From positions 75,548,604-75,612,603 of the forward strand of contig NC_065531.1 in assembly GCF_020184175.1 (NCBI RefSeq): a DNA stretch of 64,000 nucleotides, written 5' to 3'. Below are positions 13,500 to 26,408 of this stretch, in pieces (positions within the stretch are counted from its first letter, which is position 1; the number at the start of each line of letters is the position of its first letter). The notes below the pieces were generated by a model that had not been told where the DNA came from, ran no database searches, and saw only the letters and a list, made by a program, of their open reading frames with translations. Source of the DNA: Aphis gossypii. Its lineage: Eukaryota; Arthropoda; Insecta; Hemiptera; Aphididae. Position numbers and translations under genes: made by a program.

Positions 13500-16400
13500 C
13501 GACAATTTCCGTTAGCTACGCTCACTCTCTTGTAACTTAATAATTCAATTGTTCAAGTGTTAAGTTACAATGTTTACATACATGTCAGCACGTCAAGCAA
13601 TAATTTCGACACACAATTAAATTATAAGTTTTACAAAGTTAGATATTATAAAAGCGGCTATAGCGCTATAGTCATAACCAGATGTCCTCATTTACAACTT
13701 AATATACACACACACACAATAATACTAAACTGATACCTACAACGCTCGTACAACAACTAATTACTAAACTACGATATAAAATCAGTTAATAATTATTACA
13801 ATAATAATTAATTTAGTTGTATCTATTACGATAAAACGATGCGGGTTAGAAGTCAAAAAAAAGTATGATTAAAGGATATCTCGGACAGACCGGTATTTAT
13901 CCACGTATCCTAAGTATTATGTTTTATGTATAAAGGAACCACGCGTGATATTGCTTTTACCATTACACCCCGACGTGGGTGATATAGATATAAGCAGAGC
14001 TGTGGCCGGACGAACACGCGTGTGTGGTAAAATCTGATACCTTTTTAATGACATAACGACTATCGGGATAAAGGAAAATCAAGTCGTCCGAACGAAAACA
14101 CTAAATCAATACAATTTATGCCAGCAGACGATAACCGGCAGACCGCAAAGAATGTAAGACCGAGAACCTGCGTCGACATTTCGCCATTTCCTGTGCGATT
14201 ATTTAATGGTTAACTGTAAAAGTGTAAAAGTTGGTGACGGACAGAGAACCGCAGGGGTATAGTTTGTGTGAGTGTCGGAACAAAAACTAAAATAGTGACA
14301 AAAAAACGGTGGAAATAGCAATAAATAATGAGACCGAGAAATCAATATTATGTTATATACCTACCAATACTGTTATACGTATATATAATATAAACATATA
14401 AATATTATTATGTATACAAATCCCACCATTGACAATAAGTCGCATTATTCATTTATCGGTCCTTTATATTTAATAAACGAACCGTTTCTCTAGTACATAT
14501 ATAATTTATATGGCTTATATATTATAATATAATATTTTACGACTATACGTACAGTGGTCACACGGAAAAAGTAAAAAGTGTTTATCATCGTCCACAAAAA
14601 ACTAGGTCGAGTGGAGGTATACTTTTTTTTTTAATTGAAAACTATTTGCAAGGATAATCCTAAAAATATATTTTACAAAATACAAGAATCACATTAATAT
14701 CTCAATCGACGTTCGCAGCATAATAAACCTACTCGAATCGCCGAGTTTAGGTTTCCATAGAGTCAAGATTTCCTGTATAATATTCCGCGCCCTTCCTTAG
14801 AGAAAGGACTCGTCAACTGGAGAAACAACGTTTCAAAAAATCTAGAAAACACTACCCAACACTTATTAAACGACTTAAAATCGTACTCGAAATAAATTAT
14901 CGACTCGAAGAATAGTCGACAAATACGACATTCTATAGGCAGACAATATCCAATACATGGTACGTGTTGATCGTTGACGTTTGTTTTTACGGGCTCCACA
15001 AACGATATATCACTACGCGACTTAACTAAACTACTGCAGCGTGGGCGAATGAATCAAATTAGATTAAACGTAGTCAAACATTAACGGTAGAATAGTTGTT
15101 CAGTCCGGAGATTTAACATTATACTGAGAGAAAAATAAATAGGTAATTTTATATTGTAAATAATATTATATTCGTCGAATCGATCTTTGATTTCAATGGG
15201 ATAGACACCACGACGAATATAATACCGCGGTATTGTACGCATATATTTTCATAAATAATATCGTATTCCGCGCCAACAACAAATAAAAAGTGTATCCGAA
15301 CCGTACGAGCTACAGCATCTTCTTCTACTCCATTTGACAATTATACGTATTTTTTTTTTTTATATAGATAATACGTACAAACCAACGCACGACATACCTA
15401 TCGGCTATTATACGAGGCGATATAAGTACAACAGCGTCGTCGGTTTGTTAATGAAAAATTTCGCGATAAATCATAACGATATATGTACTCGACTATTTAG
15501 TGTGTACCTACATTTTAAAGTGCGCCCTAGGAAACGAACTTAAATACCCCGAATAATTTAACACGAATAATTTTCGCGTTGGATAAATAAATCTTTCTGA
15601 AAATCGTGACGTCTCTGCACTGCACGTGTATTATTATTTACTCTGAGGCGAAATTCCGTACGGGCGGGCGTTATGCAATTTTCTCGATTCCGTCGTTTTG
15701 AAGAACCCAACACGCATTTTTATGTACGTATATTGTAAATATTCGTAAATTCATATCTCATATTCAATTCAAAAAGGGTAGTAAACAACACGCCGCGTTA
15801 CGTGTGATTTTTACGATCGATAACGCGGAAAAACGCCGCCTTACCCAGACATTTAAAAATAAGGTCGTCTGGTGGTGCCATCATACGTGTATATAACGAC
15901 TTCAGTCACCTGCAGCATCGGCGACGAGTTTCTCAAACAAAAAAAAAATATAATGCTAGCGTATACGGTGTATATGTTGCGTATAATACTATATAATATT
16001 ATATGTACTCGACGAAGTATGTAGGTACGCCCACCCGACAGACTACGGTTCGTTACATCGGACCGATGTACGCATAAACTTTACTCAATTATCATTTATA
16101 CCCTTTTGCGTGTTTTTCAAAACGTCGTAAATAATTTCTTAAACGCAATATTATTATTTCATATGGTCAGTGAGTATTATTATAGTGACGCGGCCGCAAA
16201 GTTCGATCATCAATATTTACGTCGTGTCGCGCGCGTGTTAAGTTAAACTCTCAAACTTTCGTCCCTTCTGTAATCATACTAATATAACATTATAAATAAT
16301 TATTCTAGTGGTCGTCCTTTGCAGTATATATATTTTATCAGAACTCCGCGGGATTATCCATGCGTAACTCAAATCCAACTATTGCGGGCTATCAAGACAT

Positions 16401-16800
16401 TCAAGACCAACGAAACATTTAATATTTATGTAGCCATTCGATACGAGCGGAAACGCGTATTACACTATAATAGTCCGAACTATACCGAACGTGATATTGT
16501 TTACCCAATATTATGTTGGTACATATAATATATACTCACCGTCTGGACGAATTTAATAGTGATCGTTCAATCTAAATAGATCATTTTGAGAATATAAACG
16601 ATTTCGTGTTTTTGGCATTTTCTCATTTTCATTTTCTATGTGTCACGCCGTCATACGCCGGTTGGTATAATATTATTATATCATATGCACCATTATAGTT
16701 CGCGAATTGATAATATATTATACTTTCTGATGTATGCCACTTGGAAAGTGGTCAAGCAGAAGACGTGTGGATAACACACATTACACAATATATATAATAT
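13500..16800. promoter_or_regulatory. CpG-elevated block, candidate promoter or enhancer
   Basis: Compared with the flanks, this stretch is visibly richer in G+C and CpG (for example GACGCGGCCGCAAAG near 16188 and GTCGCGCGCGTG near 16225). It carries arthropod-initiator-like TCAGT matches (for example TTCAGTCACC near 15901). Its reading frames (69-78 codons) look random. It lies 5-8 kb upstream of the small plus-strand gene and could hold its promoter or a non-coding first exon. Confidence 0.25.
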
Positions 16801-18689
16801 ATTCGATCTCGGGATCTCCGTAATGAACTGAAACGACATTGGGTACCTACATAATATTACTATAATATCGAACTCCTTTGGGATTGTTGAGGTCTTTATG
16901 GTGAGATAAACCTATTCAATATTTAAGTATAATAGTATTGAGTGTGCAAAATATTTATTTAAAAATTTCGCCAAAATGAACGACTGCAATAAATTTAAAA
17001 AATAACCCTAAATAATTTCATAATTCATTAACAATCCCATATATTTGAATTTAAAATATGATTTAGCAATAAGAGAGTAATAAATATTATTAGCCAAACA
17101 ACTTTGAGTTCCATCATATTATGATGAATTAAAATATCTTCGTTGATTTACTCACATAAATTACATTTTACTGTTTTAGTTTTTAGAAGAGTATATTTAG
17201 ATTTAATAAATCTAAAGTAAATGTCTCAGCTATTTTTTTCTTTTTTTTATGAATATGTTGGATTTGACGCAAATTTCTTGGTTAATATAATTGATAACAA
17301 AACTGTTTTTATCATTTCATCTAGTCTGTATTTTGTTATCTGTTAGTTTTTCTTTCTGTGATGTTTTCGGTATAATAATACAATATTAGTGTTAATTGAA
17401 ATTCTCCTCACGCCAAAGGTGTTTTATACGATTTCATGTACATGACAAAAAGCCACTTTCCCGGAAATCCATTAGCTCAGTTTAAGCCTTAAGGAATTAA
17501 TTATTATACACCACCAATATTAGTTTGTAGTTATATATATACACGAGACTCTCTGGTTAGAAAATTAGTAAAGTAAAAAATGTATTTATAAGTCATACGG
17601 ATGTATTATTATATAGAATATTTACATATGACTTATATTATATATGTGTTTGTATGTGTATGTGAAATATTTTCATGTACGTCCAAGTCCAAAATTTACA
17701 TAATTGTCTTATCAATACAATAAATTGGTAATATTGTAATAACCATATCAATGATCGATTATGTATTAAAACAACCTTAAAATATTCATAGTCTGCGTAT
17801 AGAGGTGTAGGACAATAATTTTTCAATATGTTATGTTGATGTTTTAATATCTATTATTCAGTGCAGAATTACAGCACCTTTTTTTTCTGTATAAAAAAGT
17901 TCATATTACACATTTTGTTTTTATATTGTCTGTACAATATATACCCATAGTTATACAGAGAGGCGTGGTGCTTTAAATCCTCCTGCTTTATCCTCCTTTT
18001 TATACTAGTTAAAAATTATAATAACGATAAAAATTACCGAAACAATATTTCTCAAATCCGTACTTTATGACTACATATTTTATGTCAGTGTAAATTAAGA
18101 AAAAATAAGGACCGCAGTTTGTATATTGTATATACTCGGAAATCAACTGTGTATAATAATATATACTCCAACTCGGTGTGAAAAGATTAGAGAGAACTAT
18201 AGCAACATTTTTATTTTAATACTGGTGATGATGAGTATTATTAATAGATTTTTAAACGATTCAAAAAAATATGTCGCCTAAAGAGCTTAACGGCAAAACA
18301 ACGAAAATTATACGCAGAATATTTTATCTCCTTAAATTATTCATTCAAGAAACGTCCACTAACCACATTTTTATAAATTATAGTGATTAAGTGTACCTAT
18401 TAAAACTTAAGATTGCCTATGATAAAATGGCAACAAAAAACAACCTTAAAAATATTAAATTATTAATATAGTTCTATCAGATGTAATTAATAATAATAAT
18501 AATTATAATAATTTAGGAAAATATAAAATAATTAAATAGCAACGTGAAAAGCGCACTCTGGTCGGTTATACACACTATCGCTAGTGTTGGACATACTTCA
18601 AGCGACATCGTACAGATAGTGCACCACCTCGATTGACAAAGAATGAAATTACAAATATTATTTTCCGGGACAGCAGATAATTATAACTA

Positions 18690-18722
18690 TATATAATATA
18701 TATATATATATTATATTATATT
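18690..18722. repeat. (AT)n tract
   Basis: ATATAATATATATATATATA followed by TTATATTATATT. Simple AT repeat in intergenic DNA. Confidence 0.85.
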
Positions 18723-19964
18723 ATTTATGCCCTATTCGTGTACAGCTATTACGTGCTTTGTAAGCTTATCCAATGTGAATAAACAATACTAAAATAATAT
18801 TTTCAAAAGTCGTTTACCAACTATCCACCTTTGGCATTACGGTGCATCGCAGATAATGATATTGTTAAATTTTGTTTATTAGTCCATTACTAATTAATGA
18901 CTAGACAAAGGTATAATATAATATTATTCTATACCTTTAATAGGTTCTATTCCGTTACTATCTTAAACCAATTATTTAAGTGCGTATAATATATTTTAAC
19001 AAACGTATCGTATAGGTATAAACTTCAATAGAATAGACAATAGTTTACAAATAACGATTTCACTAGCAGAACGATTCAAATAATTAAATCCATTTTACCG
19101 ACCCTTTTCTGATAAAATAAAATCAGCAATGGATTTCGTTTTGTGTGTAATTACGAATAATAATTGTTTTAAAAAAGAAAATATTTTGAAATACTTCTTT
19201 CAATTCGATCTTTACGTATTTCGATGTATACGTAAATATGTACATAAAAAGCTGAAATCTAAATATAGGTACTTTAACTGCTACGACCAGTTGATTTACT
19301 TTGGTTCTTTTATTTCATAGTGATTTTTTTATTAATTTTCTAGTTAAAATATTATCATGTATAGTTTATACGTCAGCTTTCTTGAAAGTCTAGAACTACA
19401 ATCTGTAACACACATTAAATACCTATTGAATATTATAATGTAATTATCATTTTTTTTTTTTTTGAATACTTCAGGTATTCTTATCGTATTTATTTTGTGT
19501 TCTTTTTCGTTGAAAAATTTATTATATTTATTTTGAGAGTATGTTAATTGTTAATCTCCGTTCTTCAGTCATCAAATTTAATTTTAATAGTTTATTATCA
19601 TCCATCAATTTTGAAAGATTTTAATTTTCAAATTTAAAAATAGATATTCACATAGTTGTTACTTGTTTATAGATGGTCAAATATATTAAAAACCTGCTTA
19701 TTATTAGCAATAATAAACTTTATTAATTACATTAATTTATTTTTTCGAAGTTTTTGTATTTCAAGTTTTGTTTCATTAATACATTTTGATTGAACTTTAT
19801 GGTTAAATTCACTTTGAGTAATTAAGTTCGTCAATTCATTGTTTTTTTTTCATTAGAATTGTTCAAGTCTTCTTGTATTTTATGATTTTTTTTTTAACTA
19901 AAGAAATAACATACTCCAATAAGTTAATTAAAGTATTATTATTTACATAATTTATTGGAAAAAA

Positions 19965-20163
19965 GTTCCAACGCGCGCCGTCGCCTGTTCAAATCCCGGC
20001 ATTTCTCTCTGGGCAGATAACTATATACTGTTAGAGAAACTGCTAACACCTAATCGGGCATAACAAAAACCTACGGGTGTCCAAATAGAAATTCTGCCAA
20101 ATAAGCGTCCGAACTAGACCTTCGAGCCTACTCCCAGACTATATACGCAATATGAAAAAAAAA
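19965..20163 (+). mobile_element. tRNA-derived SINE relic
   Basis: GTTCAAATCCC at 19987-19997 is a Pol III B-box (T-arm). A compact GC-rich body follows (GGGCAGATAACTATATACTG, GGGCATAACAAAAACCTACG, TTCGAGCCTACTCCCAGACT) and then an A-rich tail (GAAAAAAAAA) at about 20154-20163. No convincing A-box or intact tRNA cloverleaf lies upstream, so the head is truncated. This is a retroposed SINE, not a functional tRNA. The left border is uncertain by about 20 bp. Confidence 0.65.
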
Positions 20164-21914
20164 CTACGTCTCCATATATTTTAAGGTGTTTTTCTGCTTG
20201 ACTATTAATTTTAAATGTAATCTATTGAACAAAACAAATAGCATACATTTTTTTGTGATTCATGATAAATAATATAAAAATAAAATGTGTACGTTTTGAT
20301 CACTTGTTCTAAAACAAATTTTATTTTTATTTTTGCAATGTCTTTCTCTTAATGAACCTGGAATAAACAAATAATTTAACGTTTTGTTCAACATTTAAAA
20401 TACTAAATAGGTAACCATTTAATATGTATACAGATTTTTCCTATGGTAGGTTTCTTAACAATGACTTAAACTTAAACGTTGAAAAATGAATTAAATATCC
20501 ACTAATTTATAAATATCATTTTTAATATAAATTTAAGTTTGCATATTTTAGCATTGTAAATTATTATAAGATTATTTTGTATTTAGGTACATTTCCATAA
20601 AAAAAATATCATTATTATTCTCTACTTTTCTCTCACAAATATTCAATATAAGATCTTTAGCATTTTAATAAAATTAAATAAATATCAGACTCAAAACTAT
20701 ATCGCTAAAAATTGCATTATTAATGTTATTTACGTAGCTAATATTATTTATTATATATATACATAATTATATATTATTATGTATTTTATAATATTTTTTA
20801 TTTACTATTATCTATTTAATATAATTAATATTACTTATATTATATTTTATGGATGTTTTCATATTAATATTACATTATATTATGTTCTATTAGGTAGTGA
20901 AAAACCTAAACTAACCTAACCTTTTCATAGGTATGTTAGAGAAAAAAAATAATACATATGTAGTATGTACATACATCGCATAATTAATTTAAATATTTTT
21001 AATAGACCGTTCATCAATAAACAGCAGCAATATTATCTATATAAATAATAATAATATATACTATATATAGGTATACTATATTATAAGTTAATAGTACTGA
21101 TTGCTACTCGTATACATACCCTAAGATTAAGTAATAATTTTTCTTGAACTCTTACAGAAAACGCCCAAGTAACAATAACTTTAAAACCTATACAAGCAGA
21201 GCCATTTATTTTCAAACAGTATGTATTAACAACGAGTATCGAAAAATAACAATTACGAATCACTACAGAGAAAATAATAAATATTTCTTGCACGTACTAT
21301 ATTTTTGATTAGATTGGACTATAATCCTTAGTCCTTGAATCCAATCACTACAAAATATACTCCGCTTTGGCGCTTTTATGTCAGAGTGGTATTACTACAT
21401 TAAACCACATAACTAAAGGTTGTATTTTAGAAAAAGGAAATGAGCTTTAGAGGAGTATTATAATCTGAAAAATATGTGAGTGAAAAAAAAAGTATTAAAT
21501 AATAATATTATATTAATATAACTTTTTCGAGTCGGAAAAAATCTGACCTGAGACGTGTGAGGTGCGATACTATATTATATTATTACAATATATTGATATG
21601 TCTGGTGCGGCATATATTATGAACACAGATTGATTTCCGTTGATGAAAAATGATTCGATTTCAGTGCTCAAAATGTGTATACTTTAAAATCAAATAATAA
21701 ATTGTACACCACTATAATACTCATTGTAATGTGTTCATTTAATGTTATATTATGAATATCCAGTATATCATAGAATTGTTATTATAATTATCGTTATTAT
21801 AATTGTTATTTAGATAACGGATCAATCATTAGGCGGTGTCGGCGGCGGCTGGGGAAAGTCGCAGTAGGGATTTTCAAAAGTTACGCACCAGCGGTTGTCC
21901 TCTGGAAATCGATA

Positions 21915-21981
21915 ATGCCGGTCGGAGGAAGAGTGGCCGGCAAAGGTGTCGGCGTACACAATTCGGGTGGATCTAGTGACG
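21915..21981 (+). CDS. Exon 1 (coding part) of the small membrane-protein gene
   Basis: This GC-rich island, about 21835-21981, is conspicuous in AT-rich surroundings. From the ATG it codes 22 residues ending GGSSD plus one base, followed by GTAAAT. Read past the donor, the frame hits TGA within four codons, which is why no long open frame is seen. Possible upstream acceptors (TTTAG near 21813, CATTAG near 21830) mean it may be an internal exon. Confidence 0.45.
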
Positions 21982-24900
21982 GTAAATACTGATATTATGT
22001 CCGGTAATATTGTATTATTGCCGTCAACGATTATTATATTTTAACTATATAGCCCATTGAGTTATAGACTTTGAACGGGAAATAGAGCCACAGGTTGTTT
22101 TTTAATCTGTACAATGATATATTAGTGGTAATTATTCAGTGCAGTAAAAACAATAAATCGCGTTCTTCATAGTTTGATACAATCGTTAAAATTGCTATGT
22201 GTTAATGTGAAATTAATGTTTCAAAATCATTATTATAATTAGTCGAACATCAATTTTTCTCGTTTTTCAAAATATTTTGTTATCATTTTAAAAACCCATG
22301 TATGTAAACAAAATATTATATTAAAGCAATTATTTAATTAATAATTCGATTTATATTGTCGTCAACAGTAGTTTTCGATTTTTCTAGCAAAATTCATATA
22401 TAAAGTGACTTTGCCAAATATGCTCACCTCATCATATTATTAACAATACAATTATTCAAATTCTAATATTTAATTATATTTGAGAACCATATTTTCGATT
22501 ACTTAGATTTTTATGCTATTTAAGGAATGCCCTCTAGTGATACAACCCTCTATTTTTTCCCATAGGAGTAAACCTTTTTTACTGTAAATTATTAAGCAAA
22601 TGATGTGTTTAAAAATTTACACAAGCCTGGCTAAACCGAAATTCAAACGAGTAGAAAATGAGTTTTTAAAATTTATATAAACGGTTACTAAAGATATATT
22701 TTTAAAAAATGTGAAATGTTTATACATTTCAATATAATATAATATTGGATCTAGAATGTACTATAATATGCAGACAATTTTTAAAAATAATAAAATGTTT
22801 ATAAATTTATTTACCTATTTTTGTAATTTTTAAACAATTAAAGTTGTCATAGATTCCAAATCAATTATCGTTAGTAAACAAAGTTAAATATCTTTTAAAA
22901 GTTATTCGTTTTAATTTTTATTTAGATAATAATTTAACATTCAAAAGAATCTAATATTTGACAATTTTAATTATTATATTATGAAAATGATTCTCTTTAG
23001 GAAAAAAAGTTGCTATTGCTATACAACAATCCTTAAACGATATAACAAATCTAAGTACCTACTTTAAAATGGTCCTTAATTACACTCAAAAACTCAGAAT
23101 ATTTTGAATAAATTCATTAATAAATAATGCATAGTGACGGTTTTAATTTCTATCTAAAAGAATATATTACATTTTAATATATTGTTAATTAATAATACCG
23201 TGGTAGTTGTTTGTTCTCCGTCGTGACTCGTGATAGACGCAATCAAAAGTTTCTGAAACACCCAATAAAAACAGCACCAACGTGTACTGTTGACGACTTT
23301 CGGAACTTTCGTCATATTTGAGGGTTAGTCATAACTTGCGTAGTGATATTGAATTTTTCGATTTTACCAAAACCTATAATGATGGATTGCGTCGATTGAT
23401 GAATAATTCATAATTATTCAATACATGGGTTATATTTCGTAAAGAAAGTAACTGACGGAAAACTAAAGAGATATAAAATATAAAGGTTTATATAGAGTCA
23501 TTGTTATCGGATATTTTAATGTAATAATATTTTTTTATGCATACATTTATAGTAATTATAAGTAGCTATAGTTGATCAAATTCAGATTTTTGTTTTTCTG
23601 TTATACTGTGCCCATCACTGCGACGTCGAAACCTTTGACGCATTTTCCCCGAAGTACACTCCAAGATAATAACTCTGATCCTAAATTCAATTCGACCAGC
23701 TCTGTTAACTTATGTAGAAATACAATAATTGCAGACGTTTACTGAATCCCGTATGTTCTCCTTTAGACTTTATGGTCATAATAATATTAATACCCCGGCG
23801 CTGTAAAGTCGTGAAGGTACAAAGTCAAACACAATTGTGAGAAAGTTGAAAACAACTTATGGTCGGAAACACTTTTATTACATCAAAACAAACATGCAAT
23901 AATCCATTGAGATCCGTATAATAGCCGTTTGCCTCTTCTCGTAACACAGCCAAACACACACACTTCTACCGAACTCCCCGGCAGCAGTGAGATTCTCCCC
24001 GTATATACAAAAGCCAGCAACGGCGCCTTTAATATCGTGTTGCCTCAGCACGATTTACTCCTAAGGCCCGACTTATGTAATAGTTACTTACATACTAATG
24101 TATACATATATATTAATCTTTAATATAATATAGTGTTTCCCTAAATACTGCATATAAACTATTATATTATAATGTAAATGGACGTTTACCTCTCGACAAA
24201 TGTTATTTGTATCCTAATGGATACTTTACTTAACAGATCTTTTTTTATATGTGATAAGTATTATCACAGTCTACTGATAGAAAATTATAAAAAGCCTATA
24301 ATATTATATATCGTGTGAGCAAAAGCGCGAGATTTATTCCTAAAATATTTTTCAGCATAATTTTCGCACATGAAAAATATATTTTGTGTAAATGACTTAT
24401 AATATTTGATGAGAAAATATATTTGCGATGAAGAAAGTGTAATGAAAATCGGGTATACCTATATATATTTTTATTTCAAAAGCTCTGATTGTTAATAATT
24501 TTTTTTTTTTTTTAACGAGTCACTGAGAAATTACCTGGACAATACTATAATATGTATTCTATATTTCTATTATGATAAAATACCCAGAAATTGCTTATGG
24601 TTGCTGTATCGACTTCTTTTTGGTTGAATCTATTTTTAAATCATCACGTTCTTCCTACGCACTACGTTTATTATGATTATATAATAACAAAGTGTATGAA
24701 AAACGCCAATAGTCTCGAATGCAATTTTCTCAACTTTTCTCCGTTACTATTATTTTTATTGTTCGTTCAAACCTCCTTTTAAAAAATTAAAATCAAATCA
24801 AATATCACGTATACTGTAACACCAAACACATTCACTTCTATAATTCTATCTTTAAATAATGCATTCATTCAAATTCTAATTTTTAGAATTGTTGAATACA

Positions 24901-26017
24901 TTTTAAGCATAAAAGACTTTATTTTAAAATATTCAGTATACTATGGCGATACAAGCTTTATTTTTCCAAAAGAAAACCACTCATTTTAAATTTTACTGCA
25001 AATCGTTAATCAGGTTTTTAATAAGCCGTAGAAATCTACAGAGAATGATTAATTTCGTACAATAAGCATACTTATAAAAATCTACCACTCTGGATTTTTA
25101 ACAACTATAGTTGTATCTATTGATATTCGAACATTCGTTTTTTTAATTTTAAGATATTTTTTTATTTTTCACATAAATTAAATATTTCATGAAATATTAT
25201 GTGCTCAGTCAATTTAATTTAAGAAATCAATATAAATAACTTAAATTTTTCAATCATTCTGTCTTTTAAGCTTATTATCATGGACCATTAGCCATTAGGT
25301 ATTCTTAAAGTAGATTAAAGGGATTTAAAGTTTAATAATTCAGTAACAACTTAAGTACACATAAATAAATCAAAATTCTTAAAAATAAAATCATCTCTTT
25401 AAAAATGTGCAATGAAATTCGGGTATTTTCGTTTGAAAAAAATGTTTATTTTGTATAAATTCATAATCACCCTTAGATGGTCTAAGAAATTATTCATTCG
25501 TTTTCGTTATTACATCTTTATTTACATCAAAGTACTTAAATAAGTTAACTGACTAAAGTTATTTTTATTACTTTTCGTTATAATAAATTTAACTAATTTT
25601 TAGTCTTGAAGTTTTTTTTTTAATGTTAAAGCAGTACTAACGAGATAACGAACAGTCAAATAAATTAAAAACATAAATCTCAATAAGTCATAATATTATC
25701 TTATTAGATACGGGGATATTTACATGACGTATGTTATTATTGAATAGGTATTATCTGAAGTTTAATAAAAAAAAATCATATTTTTTCCTCAAACTAGCGA
25801 TGATGGTTCACGATTCTTGCAACGTCCGAGTAGTTGTCATTTTAAGTTATATTTGACGTGTTTTATTGCAGGGCACGCGTCTGGCGGTTTCAACGAGGAA
25901 GTCATATGGATCAGCATTGGCATGAGCATAGCCATAGTCATACTGATAACGATAGCTCTGTGCTATTTGGCTCGTCAGCGGTGTAAGAAGAGACAGGAGA
26001 TAAGCGTACGCACTTAA
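21915..26017 (+). CDS. Small single-pass membrane protein, two exons (21915-21981, 25872-26017)
   Basis: Joining an ATG-initiated segment (21915-21981, donor G|GTAAAT) to 25872-26017 (acceptor TTTTATTGCAG) gives 70 codons plus TAA. The donor leaves one base and the acceptor exon needs exactly one base (a split Gly), so the phases agree. Residues 1-32 are Gly-rich and polar (MPVGGRVAGKGVG..., GGFNEE). Residues about 33-55 are a strong membrane helix (VIWISIGMSIAIVILITIAL). Residues 57-64 are basic (RQRCKKRQ), so the C-terminus is predicted cytoplasmic. There is no cleavable signal peptide. I do not recognise the family. The ATG has A at -3; the frame stays open upstream of it to about 21775 with no other in-frame ATG, so an extra 5' exon cannot be excluded. 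Confidence 0.5.
21982..25871 (+). other. Intron of the small membrane-protein gene
   Basis: A 3,890-bp GT-AG intron, if the two-exon model holds. It contains two richer islands, about 23210-23350 and 23610-24070. The second includes a 64-codon frame preceded by CTTCTCGTAACACAG, an acceptor-like string, but its phase does not extend the exon-1 frame usefully (it stops after about 13 codons). These islands are unexplained. Confidence 0.4.
25872..26017 (+). CDS. Exon 2: transmembrane segment, basic tail and stop
   Basis: It is preceded by a good pyrimidine tract and AG (25870-25871). It codes HASGGFNEE, a 22-residue hydrophobic helix, RQRCKKRQEISVRT and TAA. Base composition and codon usage are unlike the flanking DNA. 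Alternative donors exist inside the tail (CG|GTGTAA, GGT|GTAAGA, AGC|GTACGC), so the C-terminus could be replaced by a downstream exon in some transcripts. Confidence 0.6.
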
Positions 26018-26239
26018 CATGGACAAAGTTTTCACTAATGCATCATACACATACTTCATACTCAAGCAAACTACCTATATACAACGACCACCTACACAAA
26101 GTGTTTTACTCGGACTGCGTACACAGAGATTATGTAATTTAAACGACCCCATTCGCGTTTTTATAGCTAACTATTATTATTATCATTATCATTATCACTA
26201 TCGTAGTCGTATTGAATGTGTATCCTTAACTTAAAATCT

Positions 26240-26408
26240 ATATCCATCAGTGACGGACGCAGGGAGAGGTTTTGGGGGTTCAAACCCTCTCCGAAATGAA
26301 TGAATGATTAATTTTAATCACAGTTATTCTTACTTAAGAACCTTCAAAAATTCTAATATTTTCAAAGCCCCCCCAAAATTTTTTTCTGCGTCCGCTCCTG
26401 ATATCCAT
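26240..26408. mobile_element. hAT-like MITE (153 bp) with 8-bp target-site duplication
   Basis: The element is 26248-26400. Its ends are CAGTGACGGACGCAG on the left and, on the opposite strand, CAGGAGCGGACGCAG on the right, both running into T/G-rich arms. It is flanked by perfect direct repeats ATATCCAT at 26240-26247 and 26401-26408. The 8-bp duplication and CAG-starting terminal inverted repeats are hallmarks of the hAT superfamily. It has no coding capacity, so it is non-autonomous. It sits about 230 bp after the stop of the small membrane-protein gene. Confidence 0.88.

Larger units (their letters stand above)
16801..21830. other. AT-rich intergenic DNA with SINE and (AT)n tract
   Basis: No coding exon is supported. 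Apart from the SINE, it holds an AT microsatellite at about 18690-18722 and a short inverted repeat, AAAGGTATA/TATACCTTT, at 18907-18938. The rest is simple AT-rich sequence. Confidence 0.6.

Noticed and set aside
19987..20000. A functional tRNA gene at the GTTCAAATCCC box
   Set aside because: No acceptor stem, D-arm or A-box can be paired upstream; the downstream body and A-tail are those of a SINE.
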